Below are positions 1 to 7,199 of a stretch of 9,700 bases of DNA, one piece after another; the first letter of the stretch is position 1; every line of letters begins with the position of its first letter. The notes beneath the pieces were generated by a model. It saw nothing but the letters and a program-made list of their open reading frames with translations, was not told where the DNA came from and made no database searches. The stretch comes from Bacteroidota bacterium (GTDB lineage: Bacteria > Bacteroidota > Bacteroidia > Bacteroidales > PXBB01): contig JAKIYU010000079.1 of assembly GCA_022708385.1 (NCBI GenBank), forward strand, positions 1 to 9,700, in the 5' to 3' direction. Position numbers and translations under genes: made by a program.

Positions 1-1418
1 ACCCCGAATTTATCGGTAAAGAACGAAGGTTCGAGTGGTTTCTGTGAAGCGCCTATCTGGACCTTGTACATAACATTGCCGCTTTCGGCTTCGTAAGTTT
101 TGTGGTGTTTCCCTGTGCTTGGAGTGGTTGTTTTAACCTTAGCCCCCGACGATTTGACAGGGATGGATTTAACATTCTCGGGCCAGTTGGCGGCAACATA
201 GGGGAAGGTAACATGAGAATAAACCGCCCCGTCGGCACCCGTGCCATATTCATCGGTTATTATGGGTGTGCCTTCGGAATATTTCTTTTCAAGAATTAAC
301 TCGCCCGACATGAGAAGCGAATCCCTTATATATTTGGCTTCAATCATTTCGGGGGTTATCGTTACCCCGTTATCATCAACTATAGAACCGGGCGATGTGC
401 TCATCTCCTTGTCGATATAGTTGGGTACGCCATCGTTATCGTCATCCACAGGGCAACCCATAACGTCAATTTTTACACCTTTGGGAGTGCCGGGGCATTT
501 ATCGGCGTAATCCTTAATGCCGTCGCCATCGCTGTCCATAGCGTCAATTTCGGCAAAATTGATGTTCTTGTAAGGTTTGTTCTGTAAAATCTGCTTCTGT
601 ATGCTTCCGATGTTAAATTGTATTGAAACAGACGAATAAAGAAAATTATCGTTCTTCCTGTCGAAAAAAGGATAACTCTTATCCTCGGCAGCAAGGTTGT
701 CAATAAAATTGGTATTGGTAAAAACATACGTGAGTGCAATTTTAGCTTCAAGGGCATCAGATAATTTAAAAGTGACACCACCTCCCACAGGTATTGTAAG
801 ACCACTGTTGCCGTTTTTATCCAGGCTATCGAGTTTGGTTTCAAAAGTGTAGTCCCGCACAAGCAACTTGCCGTTTTGAGGGTTTTCGGGGTCAAAGGCC
901 TGGTCGCGTATGGTGCCGTCGTTCCAGTAATAATAAAGTTTATTGTCTTTATCTCTGAGGTCGCCCATAGGGTCGTAGGTCAAATACCCAAAACCGGCGG
1001 TAAGGTAAGGGGCAAAACGACTCGATTTGTCAAAAATAATATCATTATCGAGATGCAGGCTGATATTAAACTGCAGATGCATCGCATCCGACTGGAAATT
1101 ATAATAACTGCCCGGCCGTGTGTCGAAACCGGTGAGTTTCCCTTTCTGAAAACCTGCAGATACACCGAAGAAACTGCCTATACGTTGGTTAATGCTGGCA
1201 CCAAACCCAAAATTGTGCTTACCTATAAAAGGTACATTTTTGTTAAATGCGCTGACATCCCCGAAAAAAGTAAGAACGCCTGTCGATATTTCGATAGAAG
1301 GCAGCTTGTAAATATTGTATATAAGGTCGCCATTTTCGTCAAACTCCTGACTGAAAGCGTTTGCCAGGACTGTTAAACACATTGAGAATGTAAGAAGTAT
1401 TTTCTTTGTGTAAACCAT
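1..1418 (-). CDS. Outer-membrane beta-barrel protein with TSP3 repeats and start of a SPOR-like domain (3' end cut by window edge)
   Basis: The frame is open for 472 codons from ATG 1416-1418 to the left edge with no stop. Residues 1-23 form a signal peptide (Lys5-Lys6, hydrophobic core, probable cleavage after Ala-Phe-Ser23), so export is expected. Residues about 30-285 have alternating aromatic and glycine-rich strands like the eight-stranded OmpA/porin-type barrels of Bacteroidota. Residues 295-338 are Asp-rich (DSDGDGIKDYADKCPGTP, then DDDNDGVPNYID), a thrombospondin type 3 pattern that usually binds calcium. A Ser/Thr/Lys-rich linker follows, and residues 450-457 read MYKVQIGA, the usual opening of a SPOR domain, which binds glycan strands stripped of stem peptides. 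I infer an outer-membrane protein tethered to peptidoglycan by SPOR instead of the usual OmpA domain. The SPOR call rests on about 20 residues. The gene has its own promoter-like sequence at 1456-1487 and appears separate from uvrA. Confidence 0.85.
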   Translation of the reverse strand, partial: MVYTKKILLTFSMCLTVLANAFSQEFDENGDLIYNIYKLPSIEISTGVLTFFGDVSAFNKNVPFIGKHNFGFGASINQRIGSFFGVSAGFQKGKLTGFDTRPGSYYNFQSDAMHLQFNISLHLDNDIIFDKSSRFAPYLTAGFGYLTYDPMGDLRDKDNKLYYYWNDGTIRDQAFDPENPQNGKLLVRDYTFETKLDSLDKNGNSGLTIPVGGGVTFKLSDALEAKIALTYVFTNTNFIDNLAAEDKSYPFFDRKNDNFLYSSVSIQFNIGSIQKQILQNKPYKNINFAEIDAMDSDGDGIKDYADKCPGTPKGVKIDVMGCPVDDDNDGVPNYIDKEMSTSPGSIVDDNGVTITPEMIEAKYIRDSLLMSGELILEKKYSEGTPIITDEYGTGADGAVYSHVTFPYVAANWPENVKSIPVKSSGAKVKTTTPSTGKHHKTYEAESGNVMYKVQIGASQKPLEPSFFTDKFG

Positions 1419-1455
1419 AGCTAAACTATTTTTGTAATAATTGCCCATAAAAATA

Positions 1456-1487
1456 CAAAATTATTTTATGAAAATAAAATCTTTCAA
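1456..1487 (-). promoter_or_regulatory. Bacteroidota-type promoter for the outer-membrane protein gene
   Basis: On the minus strand a -7 box TAATTTTG (1456-1463) fits the TAnnTTTG consensus exactly, and a -33 TTG (1485-1487) lies 21 bases upstream. Transcription would start near 1450, giving a leader of about 30 bases before the ATG at 1418. The match is by eye to the known Bacteroides/Flavobacterium sigma-ABfr consensus. Confidence 0.6.
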
Positions 1488-1513
1488 GCATAAGCTTTAT
1501 TTTATTTTAAAAA

Positions 1514-1551
1514 AAACCGACTCAAAAACTTTTATACGGTTTCTGAAACCG
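1514..1551 (-). terminator. Possible uvrA terminator with overlapping inverted repeats
   Basis: Reading the minus strand after the uvrA stop, CGGTTT (1546-1551), AAACCG (1537-1542) and CGGTTT (1514-1519) occur in order. The last runs into a string of T (1511-1516 and beyond). The middle segment can pair with the third (6 bp stem, 17-base loop, followed by the T-run, terminator-like) or with the first (6 bp, 3-base loop). The stem is short, so the terminator call is tentative. Confidence 0.4.
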
Positions 1552-1612
1552 AAGGTTATACCTTGCCCGATTTTTTAAAAGTGGGGAAAATCATAAGATA
1601 AAATACGGCCTT

Positions 1613-4462
1613 TTAAACCAGATAATCTTTCAAATACCGTCCTGTATAGGATGCTTTGTTTTTTATAAGTTGTTCGGGTGTGCCTTTAGCAATAATATAA
1701 CCTCCTGCATCACCGCCATCGGGTCCCATGTCTATAATGTAGTCGGCCATCTTGATGACATCCATATTGTGCTCAATAATAATGACAGTATTCCCTTTTT
1801 CGGTCAGGTTGTTTAAAACATGCATCAATATTCTAATGTCATCAAAGTGCAGCCCGGTTGTGGGTTCATCTAATATATACAGGGTGCGACCGGTGTCTTT
1901 GCGCAATAATTCTGCAGCCAGTTTGATGCGTTGGGCTTCCCCGCCCGAAAGTGTTGTTGACTGCTGCCCAAGCGATAAATAGCCTAAGCCGAGATTGTAG
2001 AGGTTTATAATTTTTTGGTAGATTTGGGGTATGTTTTCAAAAAATACTATGGCCTGGCTGATATCCATGTCCAGAACGTCGTTTATGGATTTGCCTTTAT
2101 ATCTTACTTCGAGCGTTTCCCTGTTGTATCTTTTGCCGTTGCAGGCTTCACATTTTACATATACATCGGGTAGGAAATTCATCTCAATAGTCCTGACACC
2201 GGCGCCTTTACAGGTTTCACATCTGCCTCCCTTAACATTGAACGAGAACCGGCCAGGAAGATAACCTCTTATTTTTGAATCGGGCAATTCACTGAACAAT
2301 TTGCGAATGTCGTCAAAAACACCGGTATAAGTTGCCGGGTTCGAACGGGGTGTTCGGCCAATGGGTTGCTGGTCCACCTTAATTACTTTGTCGATATGTT
2401 CCAGACCTTCAATGTGCTTGTAGGGGAGGGGCTGACTTTCAGCCCGGTAAAAATGATGACTCAGCGCCGGGTATAAAGTCCTGTTGATTAAAGATGATTT
2501 GCCACTGCCCGACACGCCGCAGACACATATCATACGACCGAGCGGAAATGTGATGTCAATATTTTTCAGATTGTGTCCCGAAGCGCCAATGAGCTTAATA
2601 TAATTGCCGTTACCATTACGCCTTAAAGCAGGTACTTCAATCTTTTTTTTACCGCTGAGATATTTAGCTGTTAGTGTGTCTTCTTTTAATATTTTTTCAG
2701 GCTTTCCTTCTGCAACGATTTTACCTCCCGTTTTTCCGGCACCGGGACCAATATCAAACACATAATCCGATTGCATTATCATTTCCTTGTCGTGTTCCAC
2801 AACAATGACCGAATTGCCCAGGTCGCGCAGTTTTTTTAATGAATCAATAAGCCGTAAGTTATCTCTTGCATGGAGACCAATGCTGGGTTCATCGAGGATA
2901 TATAAAACACCGGTAAGTTGTGAGCCTACCTGAGTGGCCAGACGGATGCGCTGCGATTCACCCCCCGACAAGCTTTTTGAATCCCTGTTCAGATTAAGGT
3001 ACGACAACCCGACATCCAGAAGAAATTGTATCCTTTTTTGAATTTCATGAATAATTTCTTTTGCCACTTGTTTCTTTTTGGCATCCAGTTCCTTAAACGC
3101 ACTTATAAGCCACGATTGCAGGTTGGTAATGTCCATAGATGCCAGTTCAGCTATATTCTTCCCTGCAATTTTAAAAAAAAGCGATTCTTTTTTTAAACGG
3201 CTCCCGTTACATTCGGGGCAAATCAGATGATTCATGTAAAAGGAAGCTCTTTTTTTCTGAGTATATGAATTCGACTCGTTGAACTGCCATGCCAGCACAT
3301 TGGCAATGCCTTCGAAATTAAAATTATAATTATAGCTGATGCCGATATTTTCATTTTTGACATATAGAGGTTCAGAACTGCCGTAAAGAATTATTTGCAG
3401 CGCTTCATCGGGAATTTCTGATACGGGTGTGTTAAAATCAAACCCGTATTTTTTAGCCACCACTTCAATCTGTTTCATAACCCAGTTTTCTTCCATATCT
3501 GCCAGTGGGAGTATGCCGCCGCGCTTAATACTTTTTGTTTTGTCGGGAATAATCTTGGCCAAGTCGAGCTCGTAAATGCTGCCCAGACCGTTACAACGCG
3601 GACAAGCCCCGTAGGGTGAATTAAAGGAAAAGCTGTTTGGTTCCGGTTCATTGTACGAAATGCCCGATGTAGGGCACATCAGGAATTTGCTGTAATACTT
3701 GATCTCGCCGGTTTCTGTATCATGGATTATAAACTCTCCCTTGTTTTGTTTCATAGCCGTCTGAATCGATTCTGAAAGCCTTTTCTGACTGGCAGCATTT
3801 ATCAGCATCGTATCAACCACTATTTCAATATCATGTACTTTGTAACGGTCTGTCTGCATACGCGGTACAATTTCCTGTATAGTGCCGTCGATACGCACTT
3901 TAATAAACCCCTGACGCTGGAACTGCTCAAATAGCTCTCGATAATGCCCTTTCCGGCCTTTAATGACAGGCGCCAGCACGGTTACTTTTTTTTGATTGAA
4001 GCGGGCTATAATATCCTGCAATAACTGACCTTCGGTGTATTTTACCATTTTTTCGCCTGTAGCATACGAGTATGCATCGGCTACTCTGGCATAAAGCAAC
4101 CGCAGGTAATCGTATATTTCGGTAACGGTTCCTACAGTAGAACGCGGGTTGTTGTTGGTCGATTTCTGTTCAATAGCTATAACGGGCCGTAAACCGGAAA
4201 TTTTATCCACTTCGGGTCTTTTCATGCTACCGATAAATTGCATAGCATAGGCAGAAAAGGTTTCCATATAGCGTCTCTGTCCCTCGGCATAAAGAGTGTC
4301 AAAAGCCAGTGATGATTTTCCGCTCCCGCTGAGTCCTGTAAAAACGACCAGCTTATCGTGGGGAATTTCAACATCCACACCCTTAAGGTTGTGTTCCCGT
4401 GCATTGATGATTTCGATGCTGCTTAAATATTTATCTGTGCTATGTTCGTCTGATACTTGCAC
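1613..4462 (-). CDS. uvrA: UvrABC excinuclease subunit A
   Basis: UvrA is the damage-sensing ATPase of nucleotide excision repair. It acts in the cytoplasm as a dimer and loads UvrB onto distorted DNA. The 949 residues match the normal family length. Both ABC halves are complete: Walker A GLSGSGKSS (43-51) and GVSGSGKSS (649-657); signatures LSGGESQRIR (498-507) and LSGGEAQRIK (838-847); Walker B YILDEP at about 521-526 and 862-867. The C-terminal zinc finger is intact (Cys748, 751, 771, 774), and a CxxC lies at 415/418. In the N-terminal zinc module the first pair reads Cys263-Pro-Thr-Ser266, so one expected Cys is Ser, while Cys287/Cys290 remain. The start is GTG (4460-4462): there is no in-frame ATG between the upstream stop at 4502-4504 and it, and the protein begins at the usual place before the IEIINAREHNLK segment. 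A candidate promoter lies about 27 bases upstream. Confidence 0.98.
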   Translation of the reverse strand: MQVSDEHSTDKYLSSIEIINAREHNLKGVDVEIPHDKLVVFTGLSGSGKSSLAFDTLYAEGQRRYMETFSAYAMQFIGSMKRPEVDKISGLRPVIAIEQKSTNNNPRSTVGTVTEIYDYLRLLYARVADAYSYATGEKMVKYTEGQLLQDIIARFNQKKVTVLAPVIKGRKGHYRELFEQFQRQGFIKVRIDGTIQEIVPRMQTDRYKVHDIEIVVDTMLINAASQKRLSESIQTAMKQNKGEFIIHDTETGEIKYYSKFLMCPTSGISYNEPEPNSFSFNSPYGACPRCNGLGSIYELDLAKIIPDKTKSIKRGGILPLADMEENWVMKQIEVVAKKYGFDFNTPVSEIPDEALQIILYGSSEPLYVKNENIGISYNYNFNFEGIANVLAWQFNESNSYTQKKRASFYMNHLICPECNGSRLKKESLFFKIAGKNIAELASMDITNLQSWLISAFKELDAKKKQVAKEIIHEIQKRIQFLLDVGLSYLNLNRDSKSLSGGESQRIRLATQVGSQLTGVLYILDEPSIGLHARDNLRLIDSLKKLRDLGNSVIVVEHDKEMIMQSDYVFDIGPGAGKTGGKIVAEGKPEKILKEDTLTAKYLSGKKKIEVPALRRNGNGNYIKLIGASGHNLKNIDITFPLGRMICVCGVSGSGKSSLINRTLYPALSHHFYRAESQPLPYKHIEGLEHIDKVIKVDQQPIGRTPRSNPATYTGVFDDIRKLFSELPDSKIRGYLPGRFSFNVKGGRCETCKGAGVRTIEMNFLPDVYVKCEACNGKRYNRETLEVRYKGKSINDVLDMDISQAIVFFENIPQIYQKIINLYNLGLGYLSLGQQSTTLSGGEAQRIKLAAELLRKDTGRTLYILDEPTTGLHFDDIRILMHVLNNLTEKGNTVIIIEHNMDVIKMADYIIDMGPDGGDAGGYIIAKGTPEQLIKNKASYTGRYLKDYLV

Positions 4463-4488
4463 TATATCTTTCTTTACTGCTCTGTGTG

Positions 4489-4496
4489 CAAAGATA
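4489..4496 (-). promoter_or_regulatory. Candidate -7 box of the uvrA promoter
   Basis: The minus strand reads TATCTTTG, an exact fit to TAnnTTTG, placing transcription start near 4482 and leaving a leader of about 20 bases before the GTG. No clear TTG lies at the right distance upstream (the region reads CTGCTT), so this is half a promoter by sequence. No LexA-type site was evident. Confidence 0.45.
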
Positions 4497-4553
4497 AAAC
4501 TTTATAAAATACGAGTGAAGCAGATTGGAAAATATAAAAAGAAATAAATATCT

Positions 4554-4567
4554 ACCTGTCCTCAGGT
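4554..4567 (-). terminator. Weak terminator-like hairpin after the lytic transglycosylase gene
   Basis: The minus strand carries ACCTG-AGGA-CAGGT, a 5 bp stem with a 4-base loop, starting about ten bases after the transglycosylase stop. A T-rich but interrupted stretch follows. It is too short to be convincing on its own, but it sits in the 115-base gap before uvrA where an operon end would be expected. Confidence 0.3.
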
Positions 4568-4577
4568 TTTTCCGACT

Positions 4578-5510
4578 TTATTTGAAATGGGCTTTATAAT
4601 ACAGATCGTTAGTATCGGGTATTGAGATGATAAATTTATTTTTTGATTTGTTTGTCAGGCTGTTTTTTCGAAGCCAGGGATTATATTCTTTAAGCATTTT
4701 ATAGGTGATACCTTTATCCAGTGCAAATTGGGCCAGGTCGCTGATAGCCGAATCAACAGTAATGGTTGATGTTCTGACTCTGGGGTAAAGGTCTTCCTTT
4801 TCTATTGTGAAGCCACTGGCGGCAGGGTTTTCGTAAATAATTTTTATGGCCAGAATCCGATAAACATAACGGGCTGTTTCGGTGTTCAGGTATAAATCGT
4901 AATAATTGCTTACTTTTTGGGTTTTTATCTGGTTTAACATGCCGTTGTCTCCCATATTGAATGCCGCAGCAGCCAGTGTCCAGTTTTTGTAAAGGGAATA
5001 TGAGTTTTTTAAATAGTTACAAGCAGCAATGGTGGCTTTTTCAAGGTTATACCTTTCGTCTACTTCATCGTCAACAATAAGTCCATATTTTTCCCCTGTT
5101 GTTTTTAAAAACTGCCAGAATCCTGCTGCACCTGCCGGAGATACAATGTTTGTAAACCCGCTTTCAATTAAAGCAAGGTATTTAAAATCATCGGGTACAC
5201 CTTGCTCTTTTAATATAGGTTCTATTACCGGAAAATACCTGTTGGCTCTTTTGATTAGCAAATAGGTCTGCGAATGCCAAAAAGTATTTACCAGCAGTTC
5301 CCTGTCGAGGCTTTCTCTTACGTCTAACCGTTCAAGCGGAACCGCCTCATTACAAAAAAATAACTGCTGAGGAATTTTAGGTAAAACCGTTTTGTTGACG
5401 TTTTCTTGTGCATTAGAAATATTCGAAAAGCCCAAGCAAGATACCACTAATAAAATTTTCAGGTAATTGCGCATGAATTTTTTAATTGAAAAACGAAAAA
5501 ACGAAGACAT
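4578..5510 (-). CDS. MltD-like lytic transglycosylase with LysM-like C-terminal region
   Basis: This is an exported SLT-type (GH23) murein-cleaving enzyme that would break the MurNAc-GlcNAc bond in the periplasm, forming 1,6-anhydro ends. A signal peptide covers residues about 13-34 (cleavage likely after Ser-Asn-Ala34). The catalytic motif ALIESGF places the acid at Glu116, followed by SPAGAAGFWQF (124-134), the AAAFNMG motif (181-187, matching AAYNxG) and ETARYVYRILA (211-221). Residues about 255-297 resemble a degenerate LysM domain (LAQFALDKGITYKMLKEYNP). At 310 residues it is shorter than E. coli MltD, with one LysM-like unit at most. The ATG (5508-5510) shares a base with the TAA of the WecA-like gene, which suggests coupled translation. 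An in-frame ATG at 5472-5474 is a second possible start and gives a more standard signal peptide. Confidence 0.88.
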   Translation of the reverse strand: MSSFFRFSIKKFMRNYLKILLVVSCLGFSNISNAQENVNKTVLPKIPQQLFFCNEAVPLERLDVRESLDRELLVNTFWHSQTYLLIKRANRYFPVIEPILKEQGVPDDFKYLALIESGFTNIVSPAGAAGFWQFLKTTGEKYGLIVDDEVDERYNLEKATIAACNYLKNSYSLYKNWTLAAAAFNMGDNGMLNQIKTQKVSNYYDLYLNTETARYVYRILAIKIIYENPAASGFTIEKEDLYPRVRTSTITVDSAISDLAQFALDKGITYKMLKEYNPWLRKNSLTNKSKNKFIISIPDTNDLYYKAHFK

Positions 5511-6604
5511 TATTTCTTTGAATCGGGTGGTGGTATCAAAGCTATTCTGAAAAGTGTTCCAAAGATACCCAGAAAGTAAACTGAGTATATGATGGTATGA
5601 TAAATTTTCCAGGTGTTGATAAAAAACATAGTAAATACTAACAGGCCTGATATGAGCGATATCCCTGCAAAAACAAGGGCGACCTGGCTCGATGTTAAGC
5701 CCAGATAGGCAAGATGATGTGTGGTGTGGTCCTTTCCCCCTATAAAGGGCGATTTGCCTTTCGACAGGCGTTTTATGGTTACTGTTGTTGTGTCGATGAT
5801 AGGAAGCGCAAAACAGATTATCGTCATGAATATCTGTTTAATATGGTAAGCCTGACCGTAATAGTCAATGCCATTCCAGAAATAGACTATGCCAACCATA
5901 GCCAGCAATATACCCAGAAACTGACTGCCTGTGTCGCCCATATACATCTTTGAAGGGCTCCAGTTGAAATACAAAAAACTAGACAAACTGCCAATTAGAC
6001 CAATAAATAAAAAAAAGTTTGCACTGATAAATGAGCCGGTAATAAACATACAAACAAGCAGAATGATAAGTATGGACATGGTTACAATGGTTGTAATGGC
6101 GTCCATATTATCGAGCATATTAATGGAGTTCATCATGCCTACAACCCACAAAATTGTCAGTAAATAATTGAGATATTCCGACTTAAACAAATGAATAAAA
6201 GTACCTGTGCTGATAAGAATTATACTGCAAAGCAACTGGGCAAAAAATTTAACGAAGGGTTTTGTGTTGTAAGCGTCATCAAATAAACCAATAGTAAAGG
6301 CAACAATCATTGAAAAGAAAATACCCATCAGTTTCAGGTTGTTGGTAAGGGGGGGGGCATAAAAAAACCTTGTCAATACCAGTCCTATAAGGTAAATGAT
6401 AAAAAAAACGATACCACCCATAGCCGGCTTGGCACCGTTCGACCACCTTACCATGTCACTTGAAATATCTCTGATGCCCAGTGTTTTCGAAAATTTCAGA
6501 AAAAGAAACAACAAAACTGTTGATAAAAAAATGGAAAAAATTAAATACGATGCATTTAAGGCAACAAGATATATTGTGTTTTCACTAAATGCGATGTTCA
6601 TCAT
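5510..6604 (-). CDS. MraY/WecA-family undecaprenyl-phosphate sugar-1-phosphate transferase
   Basis: This is a polytopic inner-membrane enzyme that moves a sugar-1-phosphate from a UDP-sugar to undecaprenyl phosphate, the first step of lipid-linked glycan assembly. About ten or eleven hydrophobic segments are visible across 364 residues, the usual family size. Diagnostic cytoplasmic motifs are present: PAMGG (60-64), the Asp pair FDDAYN (108-113), NMLDNMD (162-168), YMGDTGS (221-227) and DHTTHHL (292-298), which stands where WecA has its His-rich loop. The loop differs from HxHH of E. coli WecA. The N-terminal half carries a C9 run in the coding strand (6349-6357). Two ATGs are adjacent at the start (6602-6604 and 6599-6601). 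The sugar used (GlcNAc or another HexNAc) cannot be read from the sequence. It overlaps the downstream transglycosylase gene by one base. Confidence 0.93.
   Translation of the reverse strand: MMNIAFSENTIYLVALNASYLIFSIFLSTVLLFLFLKFSKTLGIRDISSDMVRWSNGAKPAMGGIVFFIIYLIGLVLTRFFYAPPLTNNLKLMGIFFSMIVAFTIGLFDDAYNTKPFVKFFAQLLCSIILISTGTFIHLFKSEYLNYLLTILWVVGMMNSINMLDNMDAITTIVTMSILIILLVCMFITGSFISANFFLFIGLIGSLSSFLYFNWSPSKMYMGDTGSQFLGILLAMVGIVYFWNGIDYYGQAYHIKQIFMTIICFALPIIDTTTVTIKRLSKGKSPFIGGKDHTTHHLAYLGLTSSQVALVFAGISLISGLLVFTMFFINTWKIYHTIIYSVYFLGIFGTLFRIALIPPPDSKK
6349..6357. repeat. Nine-base G/C homopolymer inside the WecA-like gene
   Basis: The plus strand has nine consecutive G (C9 in the coding strand) in codons Ala83-Pro-Pro-Leu86. 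Loss of one base would bring TGA at 6334-6336 into frame (89 residues). Gain of one would bring TGA at 6279-6281 into frame (108 residues). It is the longest G or C run I see in the window and lies directly after a T7 run in the coding strand. Confidence 0.97.
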
Positions 6605-6631
6605 TTCACACTATTTTTAAATGAAAATTTA

Positions 6632-6660
6632 AAAATATAAAAAAAAAATTCTGAAAGCAA
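6632..6660 (-). promoter_or_regulatory. Possible promoter for the WecA-like gene with a T10 run in its spacer
   Basis: In the 64-base gap after rfbC the minus strand has TTG (6658-6660), an 18-base spacer and TATATTTT (6632-6639), one base off TAnnTTTG. A run of ten T (6639-6648) fills over half of the spacer. The gap is so AT-rich that this could be chance, and read-through from rfbC is also likely. Confidence 0.27.
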
Positions 6661-6668
6661 GAAAAAAA

Positions 6669-7199
6669 TTAAGAATTATTAAACAGGGGCGCTTGTGCGT
6701 CTTTTTCAGAGACTATAGGGGTTGCAATGCCCCATTCTATGGCCAGCGTAGGGTCGTTCCACCGAATAGCCGCTTCAGAAGCCTTGTTGTAAAATGAAGT
6801 GCATTTGTAGAAAAAAACTGTTTTGTCTTCCAGTGTCAGAAATCCATGGGCAAAACCGGTTGGAATCCAGAGCATGAGTTTGTTTTCGGCGGATAATATA
6901 TGCTTATAGTGCATGCCGTATGTGGGAGAATTCTTCCTTATATCAACTGCCACATCGAGAACACTGCCTTGAAGCACACGCACCAGTTTGCCTTGTCCAT
7001 AAGGGTCTCTTTGAAAGTGTAAGCCGCGTAAAACACCCTTGTCGGACATAGATTGGTTGTCCTGGACAAAATTATCAGTGATACCGGCACGGTTAAATGT
7101 GTCGGCATTAAATGATTCAAAAAAATAACCTCTTTTATCTTCAAAAACAGTCGGACGTACTAACAGTATTCCCTCAAGATTGGTTTTTTCAAACGTCAT
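6669..7199 (-). CDS. rfbC: dTDP-4-dehydrorhamnose 3,5-epimerase
   Basis: RfbC (RmlC) epimerises C3 and C5 of dTDP-4-keto-6-deoxyglucose in the cytoplasm, the third step to dTDP-L-rhamnose. With ATG 7197-7199 as start it has 176 residues, typical of this cupin family. Visible motifs are the FFESFN segment (26-31), LRGLHFQ with catalytic His61 (58-63 region), the basic Lys71, IPTGFAHGF (112-120), Tyr131 in FFYKCTSFY, and SEKD with Asp167, the likely partner of His61. I chose the ATG over an in-frame TTG at 7206-7208 because the family usually begins directly before the FEKTNLEG-like strand. The start overlaps the end of the kinase gene by 11 bases, so the two are probably one transcript. The partner genes rmlA, rmlB and rmlD are not in the window. 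Some relatives make other deoxysugars, so rhamnose is likely but not proven. Confidence 0.95.
   Translation of the reverse strand: MTFEKTNLEGILLVRPTVFEDKRGYFFESFNADTFNRAGITDNFVQDNQSMSDKGVLRGLHFQRDPYGQGKLVRVLQGSVLDVAVDIRKNSPTYGMHYKHILSAENKLMLWIPTGFAHGFLTLEDKTVFFYKCTSFYNKASEAAIRWNDPTLAIEWGIATPIVSEKDAQAPLFNNS

Noticed and set aside
473..895. 140-codon minus-strand open frame
   Set aside because: It is in another frame inside the outer-membrane protein gene. The true frame carries the Asp-rich TSP3 motif across the same bases.
876..1376. 166-codon open frame on the plus strand
   Set aside because: It lies wholly antisense to the outer-membrane protein gene, whose frame has a signal peptide, barrel pattern and TSP3 motif. 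The plus-strand product has no recognisable motif and no promoter of its own.
1419..1612. Small RNA or small gene in the 194-base gap after uvrA
   Set aside because: Beyond the inverted repeats and promoter I see no compact structured RNA and no credible short coding frame. The rest is AT-rich.
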